From Bacteroidota bacterium (GTDB taxonomy: Bacteria; Bacteroidota; Bacteroidia; NS11-12g; UBA955), in the NCBI GenBank assembly GCA_030836345.1, contig JAURQA010000210.1:1-5320 (forward strand): 5,320 bases of DNA, written 5' to 3'. Below the pieces are notes generated by a model, which did no database searches, had not been told where the DNA came from, and worked only from the letters and a program-made list of their open reading frames with translations. The translations under genes and the position numbers were made by a program. Shown here one piece after another: positions 1 through 5,320 of this stretch (position 1 is the first letter of the stretch; each line of letters begins with the position of its first letter).

Positions 1-90
1 ACTCCTGAGAAGAAGACTCCTGAGAAGAAGACTCCTGAGAAGAAGACTCCTGAGAAGAAGACTCCTGAGAAGAAGACTCCCGAGAAGAAA
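1..90 (+). repeat. Six tandem 15-bp units encoding TPEKK
   Basis: The unit ACTCCTGAGAAGAAG occurs five times without a single difference (1-75). A sixth copy (76-90) has two silent changes, CCT to CCC and the final AAG to AAA. The array is in frame with the TPR-type protein gene, so each unit adds Thr-Pro-Glu-Lys-Lys. It starts at the window edge and probably continues upstream, so its true copy number is not known. Identity at synonymous positions points to recent expansion by slippage or unequal recombination. Confidence 0.97.
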
Positions 91-978
91 TTTCCTCTAA
101 AGGAAGTAAAACAACCAAAAATACTCCAGGAAGAAAAGGATTTTATAGAAACGTATGAGGAAATTTCACCCTTTACTACGGAATTAAAAAATGAGCCTTT
201 AGCAAACCCTAAACCAGCCGAAAAAAACGATACCATAGAACTCACTGCAGGAGAAATTGAGAATGAAACAGAAATTAAACCCTCTCATACAGAACCCGAA
301 ATCACATCTACAAGTTTAGAAAAAAAGAAAGTTAAAGAGATTGAATCTGTAGAACGAACGCTGGAAGAAATTGAATCCTTGATGAATCGCAAAGATTCAT
401 TTAATATTATTCCCGAGAGTAAACCAGAGAAAACCAAAGAGGATAACGTAAGTAATTCTGCGATGGATATCTTTGATTCAAGTTACGATATTGCAGATCA
501 TTTTAATCTGCCTGAGGACTCTGTTGTTGGAGAAGGAGAAGACTTTTACTTTTGGCTAAAGCAATCCTTAAATGAGCCCAAGGCACCCATTATTGACAGC
601 GAAAAGAAAAATACGGTCAAGAAAGACCAAGCGGAAGCAGTAAAAAAAAAGAAGGAGATCTCAACTCAAAATAAGCGTAAAATAGCTTCAAAGAAACCTA
701 CGAACAAGAAGCCATCTAAAGCGGATATATTAGATGCCTTCATACGTAAAAACCCAAGTATATCTAAAATAGACAAAGAGGATACACCCAGCGCCGTAGA
801 CTATTCCAACAAAGCAGGAGAAATGCCAATTGAGCTAGCAACAGAGACATTGGCACGAATTTATGAAGAACAAGGAAATCTAAAAGCAGCTAAGAAAATT
901 TATACCACTTTGATGTTGAAATTCCCAACAAAAAAGCCTTATTTTGCAGACCGAATTAATAAGTTAAAGAAAACATGA
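1..978 (+). CDS. Lys/Glu-rich TPR-type protein encoded upstream of secG (5' end missing)
   Basis: The reading frame is open from the first base to the TGA at 976-978, so at least 325 residues are present and the true start lies outside the window; the ATG at 379 is internal. It begins with six TPEKK repeats (residues 1-30), followed by a low-complexity charged stretch, a short DFYFWLK motif (181-187) and a Lys-rich linker (201-240, 15 of 40 residues Lys). A DILDAFIRKNPSI motif follows (242-254). The C-terminal segment (about 275-320) reads as a helical hairpin with TPR character: ETLARIYEEQGNLKAAKKIYTTLMLKFP, then a YFADRINKLKK tail. From memory, Bacteroidota TPR proteins carry this combination of FxxWL, 'DxFIxxNPxI' and a terminal ETLARIY...GN...A..IY TPR, often next to secG. 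No signal peptide or membrane segment is visible in the part present. Its function is unknown; a protein-protein interaction role is inferred from the TPR. The stop overlaps the secG start by 4 bp. Confidence 0.85.
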   Translation, partial: TPEKKTPEKKTPEKKTPEKKTPEKKTPEKKFPLKEVKQPKILQEEKDFIETYEEISPFTTELKNEPLANPKPAEKNDTIELTAGEIENETEIKPSHTEPEITSTSLEKKKVKEIESVERTLEEIESLMNRKDSFNIIPESKPEKTKEDNVSNSAMDIFDSSYDIADHFNLPEDSVVGEGEDFYFWLKQSLNEPKAPIIDSEKKNTVKKDQAEAVKKKKEISTQNKRKIASKKPTNKKPSKADILDAFIRKNPSISKIDKEDTPSAVDYSNKAGEMPIELATETLARIYEEQGNLKAAKKIYTTLMLKFPTKKPYFADRINKLKKT

Positions 979-1265
979 CATTACTAGTAATCCTCTCAGC
1001 CATAGTAGCCATTTTACTTATTGGAGTTGTCCTTATACAAAATCCAAAAGGTGGAGGTTTAGCATCCAATTTTTCTCAAGGAACCCAACTATTTGGGGTG
1101 GAACGAACCAATGATATTGTGGAAAAAATTACCTGGGGTTTAGCCATAGCTGTTGTTATTATTTCTCTTTGGTCTGCCAGCTATAATGTGGGAAGAGGAG
1201 ATAAAAATGTGCAGCAAAAAGCTCCAGTTCAACAAAATGACGATAGAGCGTTACCAATAAAGTAA
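975..1265 (+). CDS. secG: Preprotein translocase subunit SecG
   Basis: This 96-residue protein has the SecG layout. A first membrane helix spans about residues 2-21, and the conserved loop QNPKGGGLASNF lies at 22-33, followed by SQGTQLFGVERTND. A second membrane helix spans about 52-69, and a short polar Lys/Gln-rich tail follows. SecG is the small accessory subunit of the SecYEG channel in the inner membrane and assists SecA-driven protein export. Length and signature match Bacteroidota SecG. The ATG at 975 is part of an ATGA overlap with the stop of the upstream TPR-type gene, and only an A-rich stretch (AAAGAAAAC) precedes it, so translation by re-initiation from the upstream gene is likely. 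A strong terminator starts 10 bp after its stop, so secG is the last gene of its operon. Confidence 0.96.
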   Translation: MTLLVILSAIVAILLIGVVLIQNPKGGGLASNFSQGTQLFGVERTNDIVEKITWGLAIAVVIISLWSASYNVGRGDKNVQQKAPVQQNDDRALPIK

Positions 1266-1275
1266 AAAGATATTC

Positions 1276-1317
1276 CATAAAAACGCCCTCTATTGCAGAA
1301 TAGAGGGTGTTTTTATG
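1276..1317. terminator. Bidirectional intrinsic terminator between secG and the thioesterase gene
   Basis: Arms 1276-1292 and 1301-1317 pair over 17 bp with a single G-T wobble (1285/1308), around the 8-nt loop TTGCAGAA. The core is CCCTCTA/TAGAGGG. The outer part of the stem is five A opposite five T, so transcripts from either side end in a GC-rich hairpin followed by a U run. The hairpin sits in the 70-bp gap between two convergent genes, exactly where a shared terminator is expected. Confidence 0.93.
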
Positions 1318-1335
1318 CCAAAAATAAGATTTGGT

Positions 1336-1857
1336 CTATTTTGTATCAAATAACATTTTAAGTTCGGCGGCCTCGCTTGGTTTCATTTTTCCAGCCATTA
1401 TCAACCGGACCTGTCTGCGTCTAACTGCACCCTCGAATTTCTCCTTTTCTTCTTTCGTTGTCGTTTCAATTTGTGGGACGGGAACTGGCCTATGCCTGCT
1501 ATCTAAAGCAACAAAGGTGTAGTAGGCTTCATTACACTTTATTTTCTCGTTATTGGGAATATTTTGAGCATATACTTCAATAAAGACCTCCATAGATGTT
1601 TTAAAAGCGCGAGTAACGTATGCCTTTAAAGTAACCACATCGCCTAAGCGAATAGCCTCTTTAAAACTCACACTGTCTACTGATGCCGTGACCACAATTT
1701 GGTTGCTATGCTTCTGTCCAGCAATGGCAGCACAAATATCCATCCAATGGAGCAGACGGCCTCCCATGAGGTTATTTAACGTATTCGTGTCGTTAGGCAA
1801 TACAAGCTCATTCATCACCGTATGAGAGTCTGAAGGTTTTTTTATTTTATGAGTCAT
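1336..1857 (-). CDS. Acyl-CoA thioesterase, hotdog fold (YkhA/YciA type)
   Basis: This is a 173-residue cytoplasmic protein. The family hydrolyses fatty acyl-CoA to free acid and CoA. Hotdog signatures are visible: ELVLPNDTNTLNNLMGG (17-33) leads into the central helix LLHWMDICAAIAGQKH (35-50), then VTASVDSVSFKEAIRLGDVVTLKAYV and SMEVFIEVYAQN strands, and YYTFVALDSRHRPVPVPQI. The conserved Asn/Asp residues at N25 and D40 lie where the family's active-site residues are expected; this assignment is inferred. The C-terminus carries the ERR-like tail seen in YkhA relatives (RRRQVRLIMAGKMKPSEAAELKMLF). The ATG at 1857 is preferred over the internal Met15 because family similarity (SDSHTVMNELVLP) begins before Met15. 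The first 11 bp overlap the end of the upstream exported-protein gene, so the two are probably co-transcribed and translationally coupled. Acyl chain preference cannot be told from the sequence. Confidence 0.92.
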   Translation of the reverse strand: MTHKIKKPSDSHTVMNELVLPNDTNTLNNLMGGRLLHWMDICAAIAGQKHSNQIVVTASVDSVSFKEAIRLGDVVTLKAYVTRAFKTSMEVFIEVYAQNIPNNEKIKCNEAYYTFVALDSRHRPVPVPQIETTTKEEKEKFEGAVRRRQVRLIMAGKMKPSEAAELKMLFDTK

Positions 1858-2491
1858 TTAGAATATATCCAAGAGTAAAGGTAAACCTAAATCCGGCACC
1901 TCGATGATCCAATGGGTTCGCCGACGCTCTATTTAGATTAAAATTATAGTCATTCGCCTTTGCATCCACATAATTGGTTGAGATACTTCTAGCATTGTTT
2001 AAAACACCTCCAGCTACATCTATAACCCAACGTTTTTTTATGTATTGGTAACCAATTACAAGGCCCAGACCTAAGGTACTAGTTATGCGCTTACGCGAGT
2101 AGTCATCTTCAGAAGAATTGTATAAATGAACTAAATCATTTTGCTTCTCTCGAATATAATAAAGTCGAGCTAAACCTGCTGCATAAAAGCCTGATGGACC
2201 GCGCTTATTAAAATAATATCTGAGTTCGGGAGCAACAAAGAAACCCGCACAGCTGTTGGATAGAGTATCTTTTTTAATGGTACGATTTCCACCCAATAAT
2301 CCAACCCCCGCATACCAAGAAAATTTTGTATTGACTGCTTTTTCATAACCTCCAACCAAGCGACTTGCAAAGAGTCCAAAAGGGCTAACCTTAACAATGG
2401 AAACAGGTTTATAATCTGCTGTTTGGGCATTCGATGGACGAAACAAGGCGACGCCAACAAGACTAAGGCAAAGCAAACGAAGTACATTCAT
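1847..2491 (-). CDS. Exported protein, probable outer-membrane beta-barrel (hypothetical)
   Basis: From the ATG at 2491 the protein has 214 residues. The N-terminus MNVLRLLCLSLVGVALF followed by RPSNAQ is a convincing Sec signal peptide with likely cleavage after Ala22 (SNA|Q). Cys8 does not sit in a lipobox. The mature part is rich in alternating aromatic/hydrophobic and polar residues with Gly turns: SPFGLFASRLVGGYEKAV, FSWYAGVGLLGG, GFFVAPELRYYFN, GFYAAGLARLYYI, TSTLGLGLVIGYQYI, RWVIDVAGGVLN and a final GFRFTFTLGYIL. This is the pattern of a small 8-strand-type barrel as in DUF3575-like families, although the protein does not end in Phe. An in-frame TTG at 2500 would add only MSL and is the weaker start. 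It lies 82 bp after rpmA behind a terminator, so it should have its own promoter. Its 3' end overlaps the thioesterase start by 11 bp. The function is not recognised. Confidence 0.8.
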   Translation of the reverse strand: MNVLRLLCLSLVGVALFRPSNAQTADYKPVSIVKVSPFGLFASRLVGGYEKAVNTKFSWYAGVGLLGGNRTIKKDTLSNSCAGFFVAPELRYYFNKRGPSGFYAAGLARLYYIREKQNDLVHLYNSSEDDYSRKRITSTLGLGLVIGYQYIKKRWVIDVAGGVLNNARSISTNYVDAKANDYNFNLNRASANPLDHRGAGFRFTFTLGYILNDS

Positions 2492-2517
2492 CAGGGACAA
2501 AGATAAGGCTTATATAC

Positions 2518-2550
2518 AAAAAAAGGATTGATGCACTGCACCAACCCCTT
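2518..2550 (-). terminator. Intrinsic terminator of the rplU-rpmA operon
   Basis: Read on the minus strand from 2550, the arm AAGGGGTTGGTGC is followed by the loop AGT (2537-2535), then GCATCAATCC and seven T (2524-2518). The central ten pairs (2547-2538 with 2534-2525) are continuous with two G-T wobbles, and the stem can extend by three more pairs into the T run. It lies 23 bp after the rpmA stop and ahead of the barrel-protein gene, so it separates the two transcription units. Confidence 0.85.
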
Positions 2551-2573
2551 CATCAAGATTTAATAAATATACT

Positions 2574-2834
2574 TTATGCTACGGCCTCAACCACATGCAC
2601 GAAGCTTCTCCCATTTTTACCTTTTTTAAATTCAACTACACCGTCTGCTGTTGCAAATAATGTATGATCTTTTCCAAGGCCAACATTAACACCAGGGTGA
2701 TGTTGGGTACCTCTTTGGCGAACAATAATATTACCATTTCTGATAATTTGACCACCGTAAATTTTCACACCCAGTCTCTTACTGTGTGATTCTCTTCCGT
2801 TATTGGTACTTCCAGCACCTTTCTTGTGAGCCAT
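2574..2834 (-). CDS. rpmA: 50S ribosomal protein bL27
   Basis: This is an 86-residue protein with the bL27 N-terminus [14 protein letters not shown], then [37 protein letters not shown] and a final [18 protein letters not shown]. It is close in length to E. coli L27 (85 residues) and matches its order of motifs throughout. bL27 is a large-subunit protein whose basic N-terminal arm reaches toward the peptidyl-transferase centre. The arm begins directly at MAHKK, without the cleavable N-terminal extension known from Firmicutes. The gene follows rplU after a 20-bp gap holding an A/G-rich stretch (AAAAAGAAGA) as a weak ribosome-binding site, and it ends at the terminator 23 bp downstream. Confidence 0.98.
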   Translation of the reverse strand: MAHKKGAGSTNNGRESHSKRLGVKIYGGQIIRNGNIIVRQRGTQHHPGVNVGLGKDHTLFATADGVVEFKKGKNGRSFVHVVEAVA

Positions 2835-2854
2835 TTTTTATCTTCTTTTTAAAT

Positions 2855-3166
2855 TTAACCTTTAATTGACGTAATTTTTAATTCTGTTAAATAGTCTCTG
2901 TGACCATTCTTAACCGCATATCCTTTTCTTCTCTTTTTCTTGAAAACAATTACCTTGTCTCCTTTTCCATGAGCTGCAACTGTTGCACTCACTTTGGCAC
3001 CTTTAACTGTAGGAGAACCCACCTTTGATTTAGCACCGTTACCGACAAATAAAACATTATCAAATTCTAAGGCATCTCCTTCATTAGCAGCTAATCTGTT
3101 TACTACTAAAGATTTATCTTCTTCAACTCGATATTGCTTGCCAGCTATTTCTACAATTGCGTACAT
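2855..3166 (-). CDS. rplU: 50S ribosomal protein bL21
   Basis: This is a 103-residue protein, the same length as E. coli L21. It begins MYAIVEIAGKQYRVEE and continues LEFDNVLFVGNGAKSKVGSPTVKGAKVSATVAAHGKGDKVIVFKKKRRKGY, followed by the typical NGHRDYLTELKI ending. bL21 binds 23S rRNA in the large subunit. The gene pairs with rpmA in the widespread rplU-rpmA order. A well-matched Bacteroidota promoter lies just upstream (3189-3218). The predicted untranslated leader is only about 17 nt with the A/G-rich AAAAAGAAG as ribosome-binding site, which leaves little room for a structured autoregulatory leader. Confidence 0.98.
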   Translation of the reverse strand: MYAIVEIAGKQYRVEEDKSLVVNRLAANEGDALEFDNVLFVGNGAKSKVGSPTVKGAKVSATVAAHGKGDKVIVFKKKRRKGYAVKNGHRDYLTELKITSIKG

Positions 3167-3188
3167 GGTATACTTCTTTTTAGGGCTG

Positions 3189-3218
3189 CAAATTTAAGCC
3201 TTTTTTGTTGTTTTACAA
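3189..3218 (-). promoter_or_regulatory. Promoter of rplU-rpmA (Bacteroidota -33/-7 type)
   Basis: On the minus strand TTG (3218-3216) is followed by exactly 19 nt and then TAAATTTG (3196-3189). This matches the known Bacteroidota consensus of TTG or TTTG, about 19-21 nt, and TAnnTTTG recognised by the primary sigma factor. Transcription would start near 3183, about 17 nt before the rplU ATG. Confidence 0.8.
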
Positions 3219-3229
3219 CTCAAATATTT

Positions 3230-3251
3230 AAAAATTATTAGAATAATTTTT
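3230..3251 (-). terminator. Candidate weak terminator after lepA (all-A/T hairpin)
   Basis: Arms 3230-3238 and 3243-3251 are a perfect 9-bp inverted repeat (AAAAATTAT/ATAATTTTT) with a 4-nt loop. It starts 2 bp past the lepA stop and, read on the minus strand, ends in five T. The stem has no G-C pairs, so it would be far weaker than the other two terminators here. Some read-through from lepA into rplU is possible. The placement supports a terminator; the composition argues against an efficient one. Confidence 0.45.
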
Positions 3252-3252
3252 C

Positions 3253-5043
3253 CTAGTCATTTAGCTTTAAAACCGCCATAAATGCGCTTTGAGGAATTTC
3301 TACATTACCCACTTGACGCATGCGCTTTTTACCTGCCTTTTGCTTCTCTAATAGTTTTCGCTTTCTACTAATATCGCCCCCATAACATTTGGCTGTAACG
3401 TCCTTTCGAAGTGCGGAAACAGTTTCTCTAGCTATAATTTTTGCTCCAATTCCTGCCTGAATAGCTATTTCAAATTGTTGCTTAGGTATCAGCTCTTTTA
3501 GTTTCAGACAGATTTTCTTACCTAAATCAAAGGCATTGTCTTTGTGTATGATCGCACTTAAGGCATCAACATGCTTGCCATTTAAGAGAATATCCATCTT
3601 AACCAACTTGCTAACTTTGTAACCGCAAGGCGCGTAATCAAAACTAGCATACCCTCGACTAATTGTTTTTAGTCTGTCGTAGAAATCAAAAACAATCTCT
3701 GCCATTGGCATTTCAAAACTCAATTCTACCCTATCTTGAGTTAAATATACTTGATTGGTTAGCTCCCCTCTTTTATCTAAACACAAGGACATTATTGATC
3801 CAACATACTTAGACTTAGAAATAATGGAGGCTTTAATATATGGTTCCTCTACATAATCCATTTTGTCCGGCGCTGGTAAATCAGTAGGATTATTTACTGT
3901 AATTTCAGAGCCATCTGTTCCAAATGCATTATAACTTACATTGGGCACCGTGGTAATAACAGTAAGACCAAATTCACGTTCTAGCCTTTCTTGAATAATC
4001 TCTAAATGCAACATTCCCAGGAATCCACATCTAAAACCAAACCCCAAAGCAGCAGAACTTTCTGGTTCAAAAATAATGCTTGCATCGTTCAACTGAAGTT
4101 TCTCCATGCTCTCTCTGAGCTCCTCATATTCTTCAGTATCTACAGGATATAAACCCGCAAAAACCATCGGCTTTACATCTTCAAATCCGGTAACTATCTC
4201 TTTGGTAGGCTCAACAAAATCTGTGATAGTATCTCCGACTTTAACTTCTTTTGCTTGTTTAATTCCGGAAATAATATATCCCACATCACCAGCCTTAACA
4301 GAAGCTCTTGGATCTAAACCTAGTTTTAGAGCCCCCACTTCATCTGCCAAATAATCTTTACCTGTGTTAACAAACTTTACATGCTGCCCTTTTTTGATCT
4401 CTCCATCTAGCACTCTGAAATAAGCAATAATTCCTCTGAAAGAATTGAATTCTGAATCGAAGATCAATGCTTTTAGAGGGGCATCTGGCTTCCCAACTGG
4501 TGCGGGAATTCGCTCGACAATCGCCTCAAGTATGCGATCTACTCCCAATCCTGTTTTACCACTGGCTGGTATAATTTCTTCCCGATCACAGCCTAAAAGC
4601 TCAACCACCTCATCCTTAACTTCCTCGGGCATTGCACCGGGTAAATCCATTTTATTTAGTACTGGAATAATGACTAGGTCGTGCTCAATCGCCATAAATA
4701 AATTTGATATGGTTTGCGCTTCAATACCTTGCGAAGCATCTACAATGAGAAGGGCTCCATCACAGGCTGCAATGCTCCGACTCACTTCATAGCTGAAATC
4801 CACATGACCGGGAGTATCAATCAAATTGAGCGTATACTTTTCCCCATTCAACTCATAATCCATTTGAATAGCATGACTTTTAATAGTTATTCCACGTTCG
4901 CGTTCAAGATCCATGCTATCTAGCACTTGGGCTTTTTGCTTGCGCTCATCCACTGTTTTAGTGAACTCTAAGAGCCTGTCGGCTAAGGTGCTTTTCCCAT
5001 GATCTATATGGGCAATAATGCAAAAATTTCGTATATTTTTCAT
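3253..5043 (-). CDS. lepA: Elongation factor 4 (LepA), ribosome-associated GTPase
   Basis: This is a full-length 596-residue LepA. All G-box motifs are visible: AHIDHGKST (G1, 11-19), RERGITIKS (G2, 48-56), DTPGH (G3, 76-80), NKMD (G4, 130-133) and SGKTG (G5, 161-165). The EF-G-like beta-barrel and domain III follow ([50 protein letters not shown]), then domain V ([10 protein letters not shown]). The LepA-specific C-terminal domain is present ([40 protein letters not shown]). EF4 binds ribosomes and is linked to translation under stress and to initiation or subunit biogenesis; its exact role is debated. The ATG at 5043 places G1 at the usual distance from the N-terminus. No key residue is missing. 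The gene has its own promoter candidate (5059-5066) and is divergent from the TetR-family gene. Confidence 0.98.
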   Translation of the reverse strand: MKNIRNFCIIAHIDHGKSTLADRLLEFTKTVDERKQKAQVLDSMDLERERGITIKSHAIQMDYELNGEKYTLNLIDTPGHVDFSYEVSRSIAACDGALLIVDASQGIEAQTISNLFMAIEHDLVIIPVLNKMDLPGAMPEEVKDEVVELLGCDREEIIPASGKTGLGVDRILEAIVERIPAPVGKPDAPLKALIFDSEFNSFRGIIAYFRVLDGEIKKGQHVKFVNTGKDYLADEVGALKLGLDPRASVKAGDVGYIISGIKQAKEVKVGDTITDFVEPTKEIVTGFEDVKPMVFAGLYPVDTEEYEELRESMEKLQLNDASIIFEPESSAALGFGFRCGFLGMLHLEIIQERLEREFGLTVITTVPNVSYNAFGTDGSEITVNNPTDLPAPDKMDYVEEPYIKASIISKSKYVGSIMSLCLDKRGELTNQVYLTQDRVELSFEMPMAEIVFDFYDRLKTISRGYASFDYAPCGYKVSKLVKMDILLNGKHVDALSAIIHKDNAFDLGKKICLKLKELIPKQQFEIAIQAGIGAKIIARETVSALRKDVTAKCYGGDISRKRKLLEKQKAGKKRMRQVGNVEIPQSAFMAVLKLND

Positions 5044-5058
5044 ATGCTAAACGCTGTG

Positions 5059-5066
5059 CAAATATA
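5059..5066 (-). promoter_or_regulatory. Candidate -7 element for lepA
   Basis: On the minus strand TATATTTG (5066-5059) is a full match to TAnnTTTG, 15 nt before the lepA ATG. The place where the -33 TTG should lie (5088-5086) reads AAC, so the upstream half is poor. Position and the -7 match are good; the assignment rests on that half alone. Confidence 0.5.
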
Positions 5067-5133
5067 CAATGTGCGAGTGCATGGAGTTACATAAAAATAT
5101 ATAAAGAAAATAACGGCAGGAATTTCATAAATG

Positions 5134-5146
5134 ATAGTATTACTAT
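5134..5146. promoter_or_regulatory. Palindrome in the tetR promoter spacer, candidate operator
   Basis: ATAGTA-T-TACTAT is a perfect 6-bp inverted repeat around one central base. With one mismatch (5133/5147) it extends to 5131-5149. It lies immediately upstream of the candidate -7 element of the TetR-family gene, so a bound dimer would block RNA polymerase. TetR-family proteins usually bind such short palindromes in their own promoter; that this is the site is inference. Confidence 0.45.
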
Positions 5147-5154
5147 TATATTTG
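5147..5154 (+). promoter_or_regulatory. Candidate -7 element for the TetR-family gene
   Basis: TATATTTG matches TAnnTTTG exactly, 17 nt before the ATG at 5172. The -33 region holds only the near match TTTC (5123-5126). Transcription would begin near 5160, giving a leader of about a dozen nucleotides. Confidence 0.5.
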
Positions 5155-5156
5155 CA

Positions 5157-5168
5157 ACAAATATTTGT
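5157..5168. promoter_or_regulatory. 12-bp perfect palindrome at the predicted tetR transcription start
   Basis: ACAAATATTTGT is its own reverse complement and lies between the -7 element and the start codon of the TetR-family gene. It is flanked by TTGCA (5152-5156) and TGCAA (5173-5177), which are also inverted but centred 2 bp off. It could be an operator for autorepression. AT-rich 12-bp palindromes also arise by chance, so support is modest. Confidence 0.4.
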
Positions 5169-5171
5169 AAA

Positions 5172-5320
5172 ATGCAATATTTACTTTCAAACATAAACAT
5201 TATTGTCAATGAAAATCTCTATGTAAAAGATCCAAAATCGAGTGATTTAGGGAAAAAAATCATTGAATCTAGCATTAATATGATTAATGATTTGGGTTTT
5301 GAGAGTTTTACCTTCAGTAA
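5172..5320 (+). CDS. TetR/AcrR-family transcriptional regulator (3' end missing)
   Basis: The frame from the ATG at 5172 stays open to the right edge, giving 49 whole codons. The residues NINIIVNENLYVKDP are followed by SSDLGKKIIESSINMINDLGFESFTFS. From memory this is the N-terminus usual in Bacteroidota TetR-family regulators: a short NENLYVKDP lead, then the first helix of the DNA-binding domain (LGKKIIESSINMINDLG) and the FESFTF turn into the second helix. The helix-turn-helix itself and the ligand-binding domain lie beyond the window, so ligand and targets cannot be judged. No other ATG in this frame could serve as an upstream start in the gap. The gene is divergent from lepA, with a candidate -7 element and two palindromes just upstream that suit autorepression. 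Confidence 0.85.
   Translation, partial: MQYLLSNINIIVNENLYVKDPKSSDLGKKIIESSINMINDLGFESFTFS

Noticed and set aside
1..90. Tandem repeat as a CRISPR array or regulatory iteron
   Set aside because: The units are directly adjacent with no spacers, are in frame and encode TPEKK, so they are a coding repeat.
161..165. Residues 161-165 of LepA (SGKTG) as an abnormal G5 box
   Set aside because: These are residue numbers, not bases. E. coli has SAKTG; Gly for Ala here is a mild change that I do not consider a functional defect.
379..978. ATG at 379 as the start of the TPR-type gene
   Set aside because: The same frame is open to position 1 and encodes a coherent TPEKK repeat and charged region, so this Met is internal.
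1331..1522. Plus-strand 63-codon frame antisense to the thioesterase gene
   Set aside because: It is antisense to a well-supported enzyme gene, has no ribosome-binding site or family resemblance, and is best explained as a shadow.
2170..2487. 105-codon minus-strand frame inside the exported-protein gene
   Set aside because: It lies wholly within the signal-peptide-bearing gene in another frame and shows no recognisable domain, so it is a shadow frame.
2492..2500. TTG start at 2500 for the exported-protein gene (adds MSL)
   Set aside because: The ATG at 2491 gives a complete, typical signal peptide, and nothing upstream of the TTG looks like a ribosome-binding site.
2498..2505. Minus-strand TATCTTTG as a -7 element for the exported-protein gene
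   Set aside because: It matches TAnnTTTG but lies 6 nt before the ATG, which would make the mRNA nearly leaderless, and the -33 position (2527-2525) reads TCC. The gene's promoter is left unassigned.
4106..4923. Three plus-strand frames antisense to lepA
   Set aside because: They are Ser/Ile-rich shadows of the conserved lepA coding strand with no independent evidence.

Overview
The window looks like ordinary chromosomal DNA from a member of the Bacteroidota. Three things support this. The sequence is AT-rich, and several promoters fit the phylum-specific TTG-N19-TAnnTTTG pattern. Ribosome-binding sites are A-rich with no strong Shine-Dalgarno. The protein families (SecG with a QNPKGGGLASNF signature, a SecG-linked TPR protein, a TetR regulator beginning NENLYVKDP) have the form usual in that phylum. 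The genus cannot be read from the window.

Layout, left to right: (1) positions 1-978, plus strand, the 3' part of a Lys/Glu-rich TPR-type protein gene, opening with six in-frame copies of a 15-bp TPEKK repeat and cut by the left edge; (2) secG, overlapping it by 4 bp (ATGA); (3) a strong bidirectional terminator at 1276-1317; (4) on the minus strand, a YkhA/YciA-type acyl-CoA thioesterase, overlapped by 11 bp by the end of an upstream gene for an exported, probably beta-barrel protein; (5) a minus-strand terminator, then rpmA (L27) and rplU (L21) as an operon with a good promoter; (6) lepA (elongation factor 4), minus strand; (7) a 128-bp divergent promoter region with two palindromes; (8) the first 49 codons of a TetR-family regulator, plus strand, cut by the right edge.

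Most of the content is core housekeeping: protein export (secG), ribosome structure (rplU, rpmA) and translation quality (lepA). The thioesterase and barrel protein form a compact two-gene unit whose joint purpose is not evident. The TetR gene is the likely entry to a different locus, with its targets beyond the edge. I found no defence system, mobile element, CRISPR array or RNA gene. The less routine points are the identical 15-bp repeats, the overlap pairing of the TPR gene with secG, the barrel/thioesterase overlap, and the two palindromes in the tetR promoter.
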